Notes under the pieces: model-generated | Told to the model about the DNA's origin: nothing | The model's database searches: none | The model's input: only the letters and a program-made list of their open reading frames with translations | Program-made: the position numbers and the translations under genes | From: Escallonia rubra | Lineage: Eukaryota; Streptophyta; Magnoliopsida; Escalloniales; Escalloniaceae | Assembly: GCA_033065855.1 (NCBI GenBank) | Contig: JAVXUO010000701.1 | Coordinates: forward strand, 186,001-250,000 | DNA length: 64,000 bases | Direction: 5' to 3' | Shown: positions 34,751-44,250 of the stretch, in pieces | Numbering within the stretch: the stretch's first letter is position 1 | How the letters are laid out: each line of letters opens with the position of its first letter

Positions 34751-35480
34751 GGGGAAATTATTTGAATTCATTGATGCAACTGGCTGAAACTTACACCAAA
34801 AGTGGTGTAAGTAATTTTTGTAAAATCGATATCGTGCCAAAAAAATGGCTGAAAAAGTTGAACAATCATGCCTATTCTCATATGGGATTGATATGTCAAA
34901 AGGAGATTTAATCGATATGGCTGGCCGGGGGACAAGTTTGCAAGCCTATTATGGCTGAAAGCAAAAAAGAGCCCCTTTCATGCAGTGTGCATAGCGTGCC
35001 AACCGTAGCTATCAATTCAAACTTCCCTAATATTAGTGAGTTTGAAGCTTTTGACACCATGAAAAATGATGAAGAACATGTACTTTGGGAGCCAATCGGT
35101 GTTATATTTTTTGGAGAAGGATACCCTATTTGGGTTTGTGGAGCACACCAAGGTAGAGTATTAATTCAATGGTTATTAAGAACTGTAAATATAGTCAAAT
35201 ATTAATTGTTTTATTTTTATCCATACACTTTCAATTAAGAAACGCTCAATCGATTGGCTTATCAGTAGCCATTTTATATGCTGATTGGGTTAACGACTTG
35301 GCCAAAAATGGTCATGGTTTATTTGGTGGCTTGGCCAACTATGGTCATTGACACTGGAATATGGAGAGCTAAAGCCAAATATGGCTAATCAATAGCAAAA
35401 ATGCTTTCATTTTGAAAAATGCAAGCCTATCGATAGTGACTGGTGTATCGATCGCAAATGTTATCTTGAGACTGGTGTAT
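34751..35480 (+). other. Interior of element G without a recognised gene
   Basis: Short open frames at 34951-35205 and 35169-35351 have no recognisable similarity. The words ATGGCTGAAA and GGCCAAAAATGG recur. Confidence 0.35.
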
Positions 35481-35880
35481 GTAGAATCAATATGGTGCAG
35501 TTTAAGCCAATAAATGGCTTATCGATCGTGAAATGCAATCGATCGTGAAAGGCTATTAATCGTGAAATGCTATTGATCGTGAGAGGCTATCTATCGTGAA
35601 AGGTTATGGATAATGAAAGACTATCAATCGTGAAAGGCTATATATCAATCGTGAAAGTCTATCGATAGTGAAAAAATACTTTCCCTTTGAAAGGTATGAT
35701 TCTTCACAATCGATTGTGAAAAATACAAGCCTATCGATAGTGAGAGGCTACCAATCGTGAAAGGCTATCGATTGCAAAAGCTATGGCTAATGAAAGGCTA
35801 TCGATCATGAAATGCTATATATCGATCGTGAAAGTCTATCGATAGTGAAAAAATGCTTTCCCTTTGAAAGATGACTCTTC
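35481..35880. repeat. Tandem field of CGATCGTGAAAGGCTAT units in element G
   Basis: About 18 degenerate units of 17-20 bp contain ATCGATCGTGAAAGGCTAT or the variant ATCGATAGTGAAA. A higher-order repeat of about 176 bp is visible: TATATC, GTGAAAGTCTATCGATAGTG and CTTTCCCTTTGAAAG at 35641 recur at 35817. Many units hold the palindrome ATCGAT. It ends just before the 3' LTR. Confidence 0.8.
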
Positions 35881-35910
35881 GCAATTTACAAGTATCCCAT
35901 TGCTTGAGCC

Positions 35911-35920
35911 AGGAGGGCAA
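35911..35920 (+). other. Short polypurine tract before the 3' LTR
   Basis: AGGAGGGCAA directly precedes the LTR start TGTATGCACC. A polypurine tract in this place primes plus-strand synthesis in LTR retrotransposons. This one is short and imperfect. Confidence 0.5.
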
Positions 35921-36343
35921 TGTATGCACCATAAAATATCTTTTGTCACTAATAAGTTCACTTTGATTAAATGCCACTAAATGACATTTACTTTTTATTA
36001 TTTCTGAAGAGATAATGGAAGATTCAAGAAGTGAAAGAAACCAACTTCTGAAAATGTGTCATATTGATAAGGGATAAGTGTGGTTAGTTACTTATTAGTG
36101 GGTGGTTATTTTCTAAGTGAGTAGTTTATCTCTAAGTGGGTAGTTTGTCTTGTAATGATAGTTATTTTCTACAATGCCTCTAGTATAAATAGCGGGTCAA
36201 AGAAGAAAGAATGATCATAATCAATCATCATCAACCAGACATATCAAAACTTTAATTCAAGTCTTTTTTCCTTTCTTTGTCTTCTGTTTAGAGGCTATTG
36301 CTGCCTATCGATAGGAAGTTCAGTTTCCAAACTTGGAAACATT
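35921..36343 (+). repeat. 3' LTR of element G, first part
   Basis: It is collinear with 33458-33850 except for substitutions and an insertion of about 20 bp around CTAAGTGGGTAGTTTGTC. It stops where the LINE poly(A) tail (poly(T) on this strand) begins. The LTR resumes at 43657. Confidence 0.9.
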
Positions 36344-36578
36344 TTTTTTAAATAAGCATGAGAATTGCATAGATAGAAAATGGAGTACAAGCATTCACAG
36401 AGTTAGCCTTAAGGCTTTACATACAATCATGACGATAGCCGCCATGTAACCAAAATCAAGGAAATACATAACAAAATACAAGTGACACCAGAATACAAGG
36501 TTACACATTAGAAACATACAATAACATACAATTGCCGAAAGGAGCATACAGAGAGAAAGAGAGAGAGAGAGAGAGATC

Positions 36579-36998
36579 TCATTGCAGCAAAGCTTGTTGT
36601 ACCCAATCCTGATAAACTGTGATGCGGGCATGACATGCAAAGGTTACTAGGGATCTGGCTTCTGTTAATTGCAAGGATGTGATCTTGTCAACACTACAAA
36701 AATGCAAATCGGCTATGATATAACAAGTATCATAAACTATCGGTGTCACTTGATCAGGAATGTCTTCATTGTCCGTCATCTAAGAGAGTAAATAATTTGA
36801 ATTAGTAAGCAATTTGATATGAAGAAGATTTTGACTTTTGGCCCATGTAACCACGGTTAGGACCCCTTTAGCAAGTGCGGCTATTTGGTCTGAGGCAGAG
36901 GTGGAAATTACGGCTGATCCGCACCGTTGTTTCAAATGATTAACACATGAGATTCCAACTCCCATTTTAAGAGTTTTTGAGTTTTTGAGTTGTAACAA
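36579..36998 (-). pseudogene. LINE ORF2 C-terminus: RNase H remnant
   Basis: The frame contains ASDQIAALAKGVLTVVTWAK and HIKLLTNSNYLL, then ends with EARSLVTFACHARI after a stop at 36780. This matches the second half of the plant LINE RNase H domain (AEAxAL, then TDS); here TNS stands where TDS is usual. RNase H removes the RNA template during target-primed synthesis. It is shifted from the zf-RVT frame upstream, so it is not functional. The first catalytic part is poorly preserved. Confidence 0.7.
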
Positions 36999-37807
36999 AA
37001 ATCTATAAATAGCAAAACGAGTTCTTTATGATGGCAAGGACAGGGAGGGGTGTTATTTTGAAGGATATAAGGGAGCTTAAATTTTGGTTGAAGAAAGAGA
37101 TTCCCCTGGTTTGATAGACGGAAAGGTTTGGAGAAGGCTTTATTGATATGGAGGGTGAGATTCTTAATATAGAGAATAACCATGCATGGATTAAAGGGTG
37201 ATTGCCAAAAAATGAGGTGATTTCTGTGGATCCATAAACCCCAAATAGTTGAGACAATGCTAATAGATATGTTTAAAAGTGAGCTTGTAGATTTTGGTTT
37301 TTTAAGCCAAGCGATGAGCCATTCTTTGAATGGGCAAATAATGGAATCAGATTTTATTCCAGCAGGTCCACCGAACCAAACATGTCTTACTTTTGGGCAT
37401 GTTAAGAAAAAATGGTTTAATGTTTCAGACGCATTTAGGCAGAGAGGGCAAAGGTCTGAGGTGGTGATCTTGAGACGTCTAAGATTTGAGTTCAGAGGAA
37501 GCCGATCCCATAAGATTTGCCAAATAAGGAATTTCATTTTGTGCGGCACCTTTAGAGACCATATATTTTTCCAGAATTTTTGTCCTATTTCTGGAAAAGA
37601 TGTGAGATGACTAGTACTTCGAAGTTTTTCCGTTTTCATCTTGTAGATCATACGGTAGGCAGTTTGAACTGAGTAAGTTCTAGAGGTTGTGTACTTCCAG
37701 AATTGTTGATCCGCAACGAGATGTGGAGACAGATGGATAGCGCAAAATATTACGCGCAGTGACAGGGTCAAAAAGTTGATTAAGAAGACCGGTGTTCCAA
37801 GATCCAT
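36932..37807 (-). pseudogene. LINE ORF2 zf-RVT region
   Basis: An open stretch of 291 codons contains FWKNIWSLKVPHKMKFLIWQ followed by the zinc-binding CPLCLNASETLNHFFLTC. This is the zf-RVT domain found between reverse transcriptase and RNase H in plant LINEs. The domain is well kept but is separated from the upstream polymerase by stops and an insertion. It is followed by a frameshift before RNase H. Confidence 0.85.
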
Positions 37808-38071
37808 GTGATATTAGGCTATTTACCATTCCAGAAGAGATGGAGGGATCTGTACCATCATATTGTGGCCGAATATCACAATTTGGGATCCAATGGTCTT
37901 TCCAGATGGAAATTTGTGATCCAGTGCCAACTTGCCATTAGAGACCACTTTGAAGAATATTTCTGCCAACCACAATGCTATGCTAGCCCCAAGAAAAATT
38001 ACCTTTCTGAGGGCTAGAAAGGAAGGTAGATCTCGAACAATATTTTTCGAATAAACTTTGGCTCTTAATCG

Positions 38072-38269
38072 AGTTGTAGGAATCTTCCTCCAACCCCGTG
38101 TACAGTGACAATTAATAGGCGCTAAATGTTTCTAGCGGCTTTTCTTCTAACACTATCAGCGACAATTATTAGCAGCATTTTTTTAGCGTTACTAAATAAA
38201 AGCCACTAAAAATATTCAGTGACGATTGATTGTCGCTATATAGGGGGTAGGATGAAGATTCCTCCAACT
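38072..38269. mobile_element. Foldback/MITE-like insertion in LINE ORF2
   Basis: The two arms form an imperfect inverted repeat of about 47 bp: AGTTGTAGGAATCTTCCTCC through ACAGTGACAATTAAT on the left, and its partner ending at 38269. The core has TAGCGGC, TTTAGCGTT and AGCCACTAAA words. It breaks the ORF2 frame between reverse transcriptase and zf-RVT. No clear target duplication was found, so class and exact ends are open; the inner TACAGTGACAAT repeat could be the true terminus with a TA target. Confidence 0.6.
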
Positions 38270-40080
38270 GGGGTAGCAGCTAAATTTTTTCCATATTTTC
38301 CTAGTAGAATACGGGCAATCAGGCATTCTGGTTCAGTCCATATTTGCCAGCTGGTTTTTCCCAGGAGTGCTAAATTAAAAGAGTCGATGTCCTTAAAGCC
38401 AAGGCCTCCCATTGTCGTGGGAGCACATAAAGAATGCCAATTTATCCAGTGGATACCTTTCCTGCTTTCATCACTTGACCACCAAAATCTACCAAGGATG
38501 GAGTTAATCGCCTTACTTACATATTTTGGGAAGAGGAATACATGCATGTGGTATGTGAGTAACGATGTAAGAACTGAAGTGATAAGGGTCGCGCGGCCAG
38601 CTTTGTTAAGCAGACATCCTTTCCTGCCTGCACGTATATTTTGTACCTTGGCAATGAGGTCAAGAAAGAAATTTTTTCGGTTGCTGACAATATCAAGAGA
38701 ACTACCAAGGTATTTCCCAAAGGTATTAGTTGTTCTGACCCCGAGCCATTGAGCGAATAAAGATGATTCCTCGGCGGTGGCATTAGGACTAAGCGTAACA
38801 TAAGATTTAGATAGATTGATCTGTTGTCCAGATGCTGAACAATAGTTTTGTAGAATGGAGCTTAGATTCTGACAGGATGCACGATTAATTTTGGTGAAAA
38901 GCATGGCATCATCTGTAAAAAAAAAGATGATTTATGGGTGGACTTCTGACACCCGCTTTAATACCTGGAATCAAGCCGGATTCTTGTGCTCTGTTCAAAG
39001 ACACAGATAAAACTTCTGCACACAAGATGAATAAATATGGCGAGAGAGGGTCTCCTTGACGAAGGCCACATTTCGGTTGAAATCTTTCAGATGGTGATCC
39101 ATTGAGAAGAATCTCATATGATACGCTGGTGACGCATTCCATGATAAGAAGAATGATATGCGGAGGGAATCTCATTTGTTGCAAGACCGCTTTTAAAAAT
39201 TTCCAATTCACACGATCAAATGCTTTACTCATGTCCATTTTGATAGCACCAAGAATTTGCTTTTGACACTTTGAAGTTCTGATTTTGTTGGTGAGCTCTT
39301 GAGCAATAAGAATATTATCACTGATCTGTCTTCCCCCCACAAAGGCATTCTGATGTGAGATAAGGTAAGGGATGAAGGGTTTGATTCGGTTAGCCAGAGT
39401 TTTGGCTATGATCTTGTAAATGGTGTTACAAAGTAAAATTGGTCTTAGGTCATTAGGGGTTGCAGGGTTAGAAACTTTAGGCAGGAGGACAAGATATGAT
39501 TTATTTGTCTCTCGAAGTAAATGTCCAGAGCGGAGGAAGGATAAGACAGCTCTAGTGATTGGAAAATCCATAAAGTCCCAGCATTGCTGATAAACAATGG
39601 TTGGGATGCCATCGGGCCCTGAAGTTTTGTCTGGTTTTATTTCAAAAAGAGCTGCTTTAATTTCGTTGCCAGTGAAAGGCCAACTTAACCAATCAATTTG
39701 GTGCCGTAGAAGATGGACGGTTATATTTTCCACACAGTCTAAAGATGAATGTTTCATCAAAGGAGAAGGTGCAGGACAATATACATTCTTAAAGTGAGAA
39801 AGAAGACAACCAGATATGGCACTATGAGAAGTCAGGCTGTTTCCGTTATCATCAGTGAGCGCTGAGATTTTACTTTGATGACGCCTGATAATAGTTAACG
39901 TGTGAAAGAATTTGGTATTTTGATCTCCCAATTGAAGCCATCGAATTGCCGATTTCTGAGCCCAGAAAGTTTCCTCACAATCTAACAGCCAGTCCAGCTT
40001 AGTTCTAGTCTGTTGTTCCAAAAACTGGGCATTCGGGTTTGGGAGTTGACTTTGGAAATGTTGTAATTGACTTTTTGCAT
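38270..40080 (-). pseudogene. LINE ORF2 reverse transcriptase
   Basis: The main open stretch (38909-40021) has TSGPDGIP, the motif KMDMSKAFDRVNWKFL with the first catalytic Asp, and GLRQGDPLSPYLF. The second (38271-38904) starts at the catalytic pair Asp-Asp and includes FGKYLG. In the plant LINE family the pair sits in (F/Y)xDD; here it reads FTDD only after the frame changes. An A9 run at 38917-38925 (plus strand) marks the shift, one base out of frame, immediately before the active-site pair. The enzyme would copy LINE RNA at a nicked target. The break and later stops make it inactive. Confidence 0.92.
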
Positions 40081-40496
40081 CCTCAATTTAGACCCCCAAA
40101 TTGCCAAAATGTTGTTTATTCCAAAGTTGCAAGATTTTCATCATATGTCGACCCCAAACAGCAACCTGAAATAAAGGCAACATGTCGCATGCCAGGGACC
40201 AGGCCTGCTTGATTATCTGTGAACAATGAGGGTGCTTGAGCCACATTATTTCAAAACGTTGTGACCTTAAAAGGAAATCTTATGGCAGATCGGTGTCAAG
40301 AAGCAGCGGGGCATGGTCGGAAGTCTGAATTTTGAGATTCTTGACTCGAGCATTTGGAAAAAGAGAGAGCCACAGACCATGGGCAACACACTTGTCTAAC
40401 CACTCGTAGGTGCAGTGGGGTCCACTATGATTATTGGTCCAAGTGAAGGGGGCCCATCCAATGGATATCCGTCATATGGTTTAGATTCAAGAAATC

Positions 40497-40769
40497 TTAC
40501 AAAAGATTGTGACCAGGAATACAGTTGAAATTTGGGCCTATTTTATCTGATAGGGAAAAAACTTGATTAAAATCTCCAATAAGCATTAAAGGCTTAGTAG
40601 TTGTGGAAATGATACTTGAGAGACGTGTCCAAGTAAGCTTCATTTTGGCTAGATTGGGGTGACCATAAATAAATCCGGAGATCCAGGATATGCCTGGCGG
40701 GTTTGAAGGATTCTCCAAGATAAATTGCTTTAGTTTTTTCCTGCCTGCATCAACATCCTCCTTATCCAT
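40497..40769 (-). pseudogene. LINE ORF2 endonuclease, C-terminal half only
   Basis: The frame contains GFIYGHPNLAKMKLTWTRLS and MLIGDFNQVFSLSDKIG, matching the second half of the apurinic/apyrimidinic-like LINE endonuclease (the GDFN metal-binding motif). The first half, with the WNxRG start and the catalytic QE(T/P)K region, is missing. The ORF1-like tail reaches to within 10 bp of this fragment, so an internal deletion probably removed it. The stretch 40081-40496 continues ORF2 with several stops (for example MLPLFQVAVWGRHMMKILQL). Confidence 0.8.
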
Positions 40770-40775
40770 TGTGAC

Positions 40776-42330
40776 TCATTTTTTTCCGATATCGGTTGTT
40801 TGTTCATCCACAGAATCAATTTTATTACTTGAGATATCAAAATCGGGAGCTGTGAAAATTTTCCCTTGAACTATCTGAGTGCATGACAAGTGATCAGTGC
40901 CGTCACTTGAGGCTTCGAAATCTGGTGCTTTGAAGATCTTGCCTTGCGGTTTGGTGAGTGCCTGGCTAGAAGAGTTTCCAATAATGGCTAGCCAATAAGG
41001 GTCATGTTCTAGATAATGAGGTGGAAATGGTGCAATTGGTTCAATGAAGCTGAGAACCAAATCATTATGTTTTTGTGCTAAAGTGGGTGTCATCGAAGGA
41101 AGGGTAGAGTCAGAGGATATAGGTTGTTTGGGCAATGAGCTTGGCAGGAAGAGATGGTTGTTTGAGAGATAGAGTGTGAGAGAAGATGTAGGTGTCGAAA
41201 GCCACGGAGGTGGCACGGGTGAGTTACAGGGAAGGATTTGGGCTAGAGAAATAACAGGTGGAAAAAGTTCGGTTTGGGCTGGATTGAGTTAGTTAAGAGA
41301 AGTAGTTGGGTTAGGTTGTGGGAGAGGATGATCTGATGAAAAGGGGATGCTTTGGGCTAGCGGGTGGTCAGGTGTAAGAAATATAGTTTGGGCTAGAGCG
41401 AGTGAGGTGGGGGAAATAATTGGGTTAGGCTGTGAGAAAGGGTTATTGGGCCAGTTAGGAGTGTAAAGATGTTTGTTGATTGGGTGAGCTAGTAATGAAA
41501 GGCCAAAGTCAGATAGGCCCAGGATGAATTTAGCTAGGTTGATGTTGGGCCGTGGAATAGATGAGGCTAAAATTGGCCCCAAAGAGAGAATTATGTGGGT
41601 TTTGATTTTCAGAAGAAAAGTCTAGAGCAGACATGTTTGATGAAGAGCCCACTTGATGAGAGATCTGCATATTTGGACGCGAGGGGGTTTCTGCAAGTGG
41701 AAGATCTGGAGATTTTGAGAGATTTTCAAGTAGATCTTCTCCCACTTGTGGCGCCATCATCATTGGAATGATAGAGAGGGATTGATTTGCTAAATATGGA
41801 ACAGTACGTGATGTCGGCGCGTGGTGTAAGGCAACAAACGTGGCTAACTGTGGAGCACATCCTTCGGTTGACGCCGCTGAAACATTTTCCGACGAGGTTG
41901 TGTCAATTTCCCGGTGAGTTGCATCATCTTCATCTTGTGTGAGTGCAAGTTCCTCTTGAGTGGTTGCACTAGAATCTTCATGTGGAAGAAGATCCCCATC
42001 CTCCATGTCATTATTCAGTGGAAGGTCTTGATTTCCAAAAGGATGGAGTGGAAAATTTGCATGAAACGACTCATTTTCAGCCGGAAAAATTGGAGCAGGA
42101 GTTGGTTCCTCTTCTAAGTGAACATCGTTGCCGTTTTGATTTATCTCCATATCATTAACTACACCACCAAAAGCATCCATGTCAACAGGCAAATTATTGT
42201 GGTCAGCGTGAGGCCAAAGCCCCATTTTTGTGGCTGGGGCGAAGGGGTTGATGACCGGAGTAACATCTTCCGTAACAGGGGAGGAAGGTGTTGTTATGAA
42301 ATATTCTTCTTCATTTGAATCAGATGTGAG
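40776..42330 (-). pseudogene. LINE ORF1 tail, Pro/Asp/Ser-rich
   Basis: Three open stretches (41530-42225, 41289-41582, 40776-41216) in two frames form an acidic then proline- and serine-rich tail. It includes a short duplication: GKIFKAPDFEASS and GKIFTAPDFDISS. Such low-complexity tails follow the zinc knuckle of plant LINE ORF1. Frameshifts near 42330 and 41570 and a stop at 41289 interrupt it. Confidence 0.65.
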
Positions 42331-43220
42331 CCTGGTGAAAAAGCATCATACATGTGTCCAAGCACGAGTCTAGTGCCATTATGGAAGATAAGGACTCTTG
42401 AGGTTCGATTCCAATCCGAGTTTGGGAACGCAAGAAGGGTTTTTGAAAACATAGGATACCCATCAAGGATTAGAGTTTCAAATAGGTCAGGTCCAGGGAT
42501 GTGGGCAGTGCGTCGGGTTGGTGATTCAATAACATCAAGAAGTGAAGACGTGCACTGTGTATTTTCGTGACCTATTTTACCACAACGAAAGCAAGCCATG
42601 AAAACTTGTTCATAAGTACAGCGGAGAATATGTACTCCCATGTTATCTAGAAGCCCAAGAAAAATAGCAGGAAGCAGAGGAGCATCAAGTAACACTCGTA
42701 TTTTGATTCTGAAGTAGTCTCCATTTGTTGTACGACGATCCGACCAATCGATTTCCAAAAGAATACCCGCAGCTAGGCCAATCATTTCAGCCAGGGAATA
42801 ATGATAACAGTCGCTAGGGATGTTACTGACCTGCATCCAGAGATCGACGGTTTTGAACTTGACGGTGCTATACACGACATGCGGGAACCATTCATGCATA
42901 ACTAGGAGTGCACCGAAGAAATTCCAGGGGCCATTATATAACATCAGTTTCGCATCGGAGATCACCGAGAAGGTAAAAAGGAAAAGGTTTGGCACTTTGG
43001 TCACCAGCACAGGGCCTTGGAGTGCCCAGCATGCATCCACCCTATTTTGAATTTACGATTCAGAGAAAGAGCGCGAATCTTGGAACTTACCGAGTAGTAC
43101 ATACTCTTTGCCTATTCTTGCATTCCTGACTTGTTGCTCATGGAGGGGAATCAAGACAGTACGAAGGTCAACCGAGTTGGCGTCATGCACGTTACCATCC
43201 CTAAAAAAAGGGTCTTCCAT
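42294..43220 (-). pseudogene. LINE ORF1: DUF4283-type RNA-binding domain and zinc knuckle
   Basis: ATG at 43220 starts MEDPFFRDG. A single in-frame TAA at 43053-43055 interrupts the domain before IQNRVDACWALQGP. The remainder carries FSVISDAKLMLYNGPWNFFG and WMQVSNIPSDCYHYS, features of the DUF4283 domain of plant LINE ORF1, and the CCHC knuckle CFRCGKIGHENTQC. ORF1 protein coats LINE RNA. The frame runs out at 42294 after a frameshift. Confidence 0.88.
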
Positions 43221-43640
43221 GCTAGTTGGATGGGGGTATAACTGAGGTACTAGGAGGTACAATAAAGATGGGTTACGTGACAGATTATGGTAAAAGGATG
43301 AGCTGGAAGATAGGTTTAAAAGGTTGCCATAAAGAGGAAGGTGTGCTTAAAAGATTGCCGTGAAGAGGAGCCTGTAAAGGGGACTGGAAGAACAAGAAGA
43401 ATGTTTGGTAGGTGGGAGAAGCCTGGAAAAGCTGGTCGAAAAGGAGATGGGTGGAAAGGGGACTAGGATACAGAGGTTAATGCAGAGGGGAACTAGTGTA
43501 ATATGCAGTGGTGGCCGGGCCTGTATGAAGGGATTGAATACATGCGAGATGGTTGTTTAGGTAAGAGTAAGGAAGCGTAAGGTAGTCAGATAGAGTGGGG
43601 GAAGGAGAGAGGAGAGAGCGTTCATCACGCACGCGACGTG
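43221..43640 (-). other. LINE 5' leader
   Basis: G-rich on the plus strand, C/T-rich on the minus strand, with no open frame of interest. It would hold the internal promoter of the LINE, though no specific box is recognisable. Confidence 0.5.
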
Positions 43641-43656
43641 CAAACTTAAAAACATT

Positions 43657-43860
43657 GATGTGTAAACATTCACAATCAATCGAAAGCTCTCTTTGTCATT
43701 TATGGGCGTGCGGTCTTTTACATGCAATTTTCATTTGTTCGTCAAAGTTTCTCGCTTTCAAGGAAGTCCTCAGGCCCGAGAGGCAAAAAAGATCTCGCAC
43801 TGTTCATCGGTTGTGCCGCGTGCGCACGATCGATAGTGAGTTTGCCCAGCAGCGCAAACA
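43657..43860 (+). repeat. 3' LTR of element G, second part
   Basis: GATGTGTAAACATTCACAAT onward is collinear with 33863-34059 of the 5' LTR and ends GCGCAAACA, followed by TSD GTGTC. Divergence is higher here than in the first part. Confidence 0.9.
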
Positions 43861-43865
43861 GTGTC

Positions 43866-44250
43866 ACAACTTATTTCATTGAGAAACTATTCTATCCTTT
43901 AGAAAGAGTTTAATATTTGTTAATTTTAGCCCTTTTCCTTCAAATAAGTTCTCAAGATTTAGATATTGAATCAAATATTTAGCTACAAAAAAATATGAGA
44001 AAAATGTTTAGCAGCGAAAGGTTGCTTTTAGTGACTAAAATATGTTGCCAGTGACAAATTAACTTCATCCAAAAGATTCGTAAAAAGGTAAACCATAAAC
44101 CCATAAATGAAGACAATGAAAATTAGGTAGAAACTCGTTACTATTTGCTACTGTCAGTGTTAACAAAGTCAGTGCTTATGGTGGTAAAGCCAACATATAT
44201 CTCACACACAAAAAAAATGCCAAAAATGCCAAAAAGGATATATATATATG
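43866..44250. other. Spacer between element G and the response regulator gene
   Basis: AT-rich sequence that includes the 3' untranslated region of the response regulator gene. A short TTTAGCAGCGAAAGG and TTTTAGTGAC stretch near 44010 looks like a small transposon remnant. No polyadenylation signal can be fixed with certainty. Confidence 0.5.

Larger units (their letters stand above)
36344..43640 (-). mobile_element. LINE (L1-type non-LTR retrotransposon), full length but dead
   Basis: The flanks are a 16-bp target duplication with two mismatches: CAAACTTGGAAACATT at 36328-36343 and CAAACTTAAAAACATT at 43641-43656. The tail is T7 on the plus strand after the TSD. On the minus strand the order is a 5' leader, ORF1 with an RNA-binding fold and zinc knuckle, a long low-complexity tail, a truncated endonuclease, reverse transcriptase, zf-RVT and RNase H. 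This is the order of plant L1-type LINEs. Stops and frameshifts hit every part. At about 7.3 kb it is in the usual range. Its 3' half carries a foldback insertion at 38072-38269. Confidence 0.93.
33458..43860 (+). mobile_element. Non-autonomous LTR retrotransposon (element G) with a nested LINE
   Basis: The outer ends are TGTTTGCACC at 33458 and GCGCAAACA at 43860. They are flanked by a perfect 5-bp duplication GTGTC at 33453-33457 and 43861-43865. LTRs begin TGT(T/A)TGCACC and end G(T/C)GCAAACA. Without the LINE the element is about 3.1 kb: 5' LTR 33458-34059, interior 34060-35920, 3' LTR 35921-36343 plus 43657-43860. The interior has one open frame of unknown type and a tandem repeat field. 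No protease, reverse transcriptase or integrase is present, so enzymes would have to come from another element. The LTR copies are roughly 94% alike over the first 270 bp by eye, so the insertion is not recent. Confidence 0.92.

Noticed and set aside
37257..37610. Plus-strand open frames opposite the LINE (also 38219-38752)
   Set aside because: They are antisense shadows of ORF2 with no similarity of their own.
36344..43640. A possible endogenous pararetrovirus or retrovirus
   Set aside because: Domain order, absence of LTRs of its own, the A tail, the 16-bp duplication and the zf-RVT domain identify a LINE; no coat or movement protein is seen anywhere in the window.
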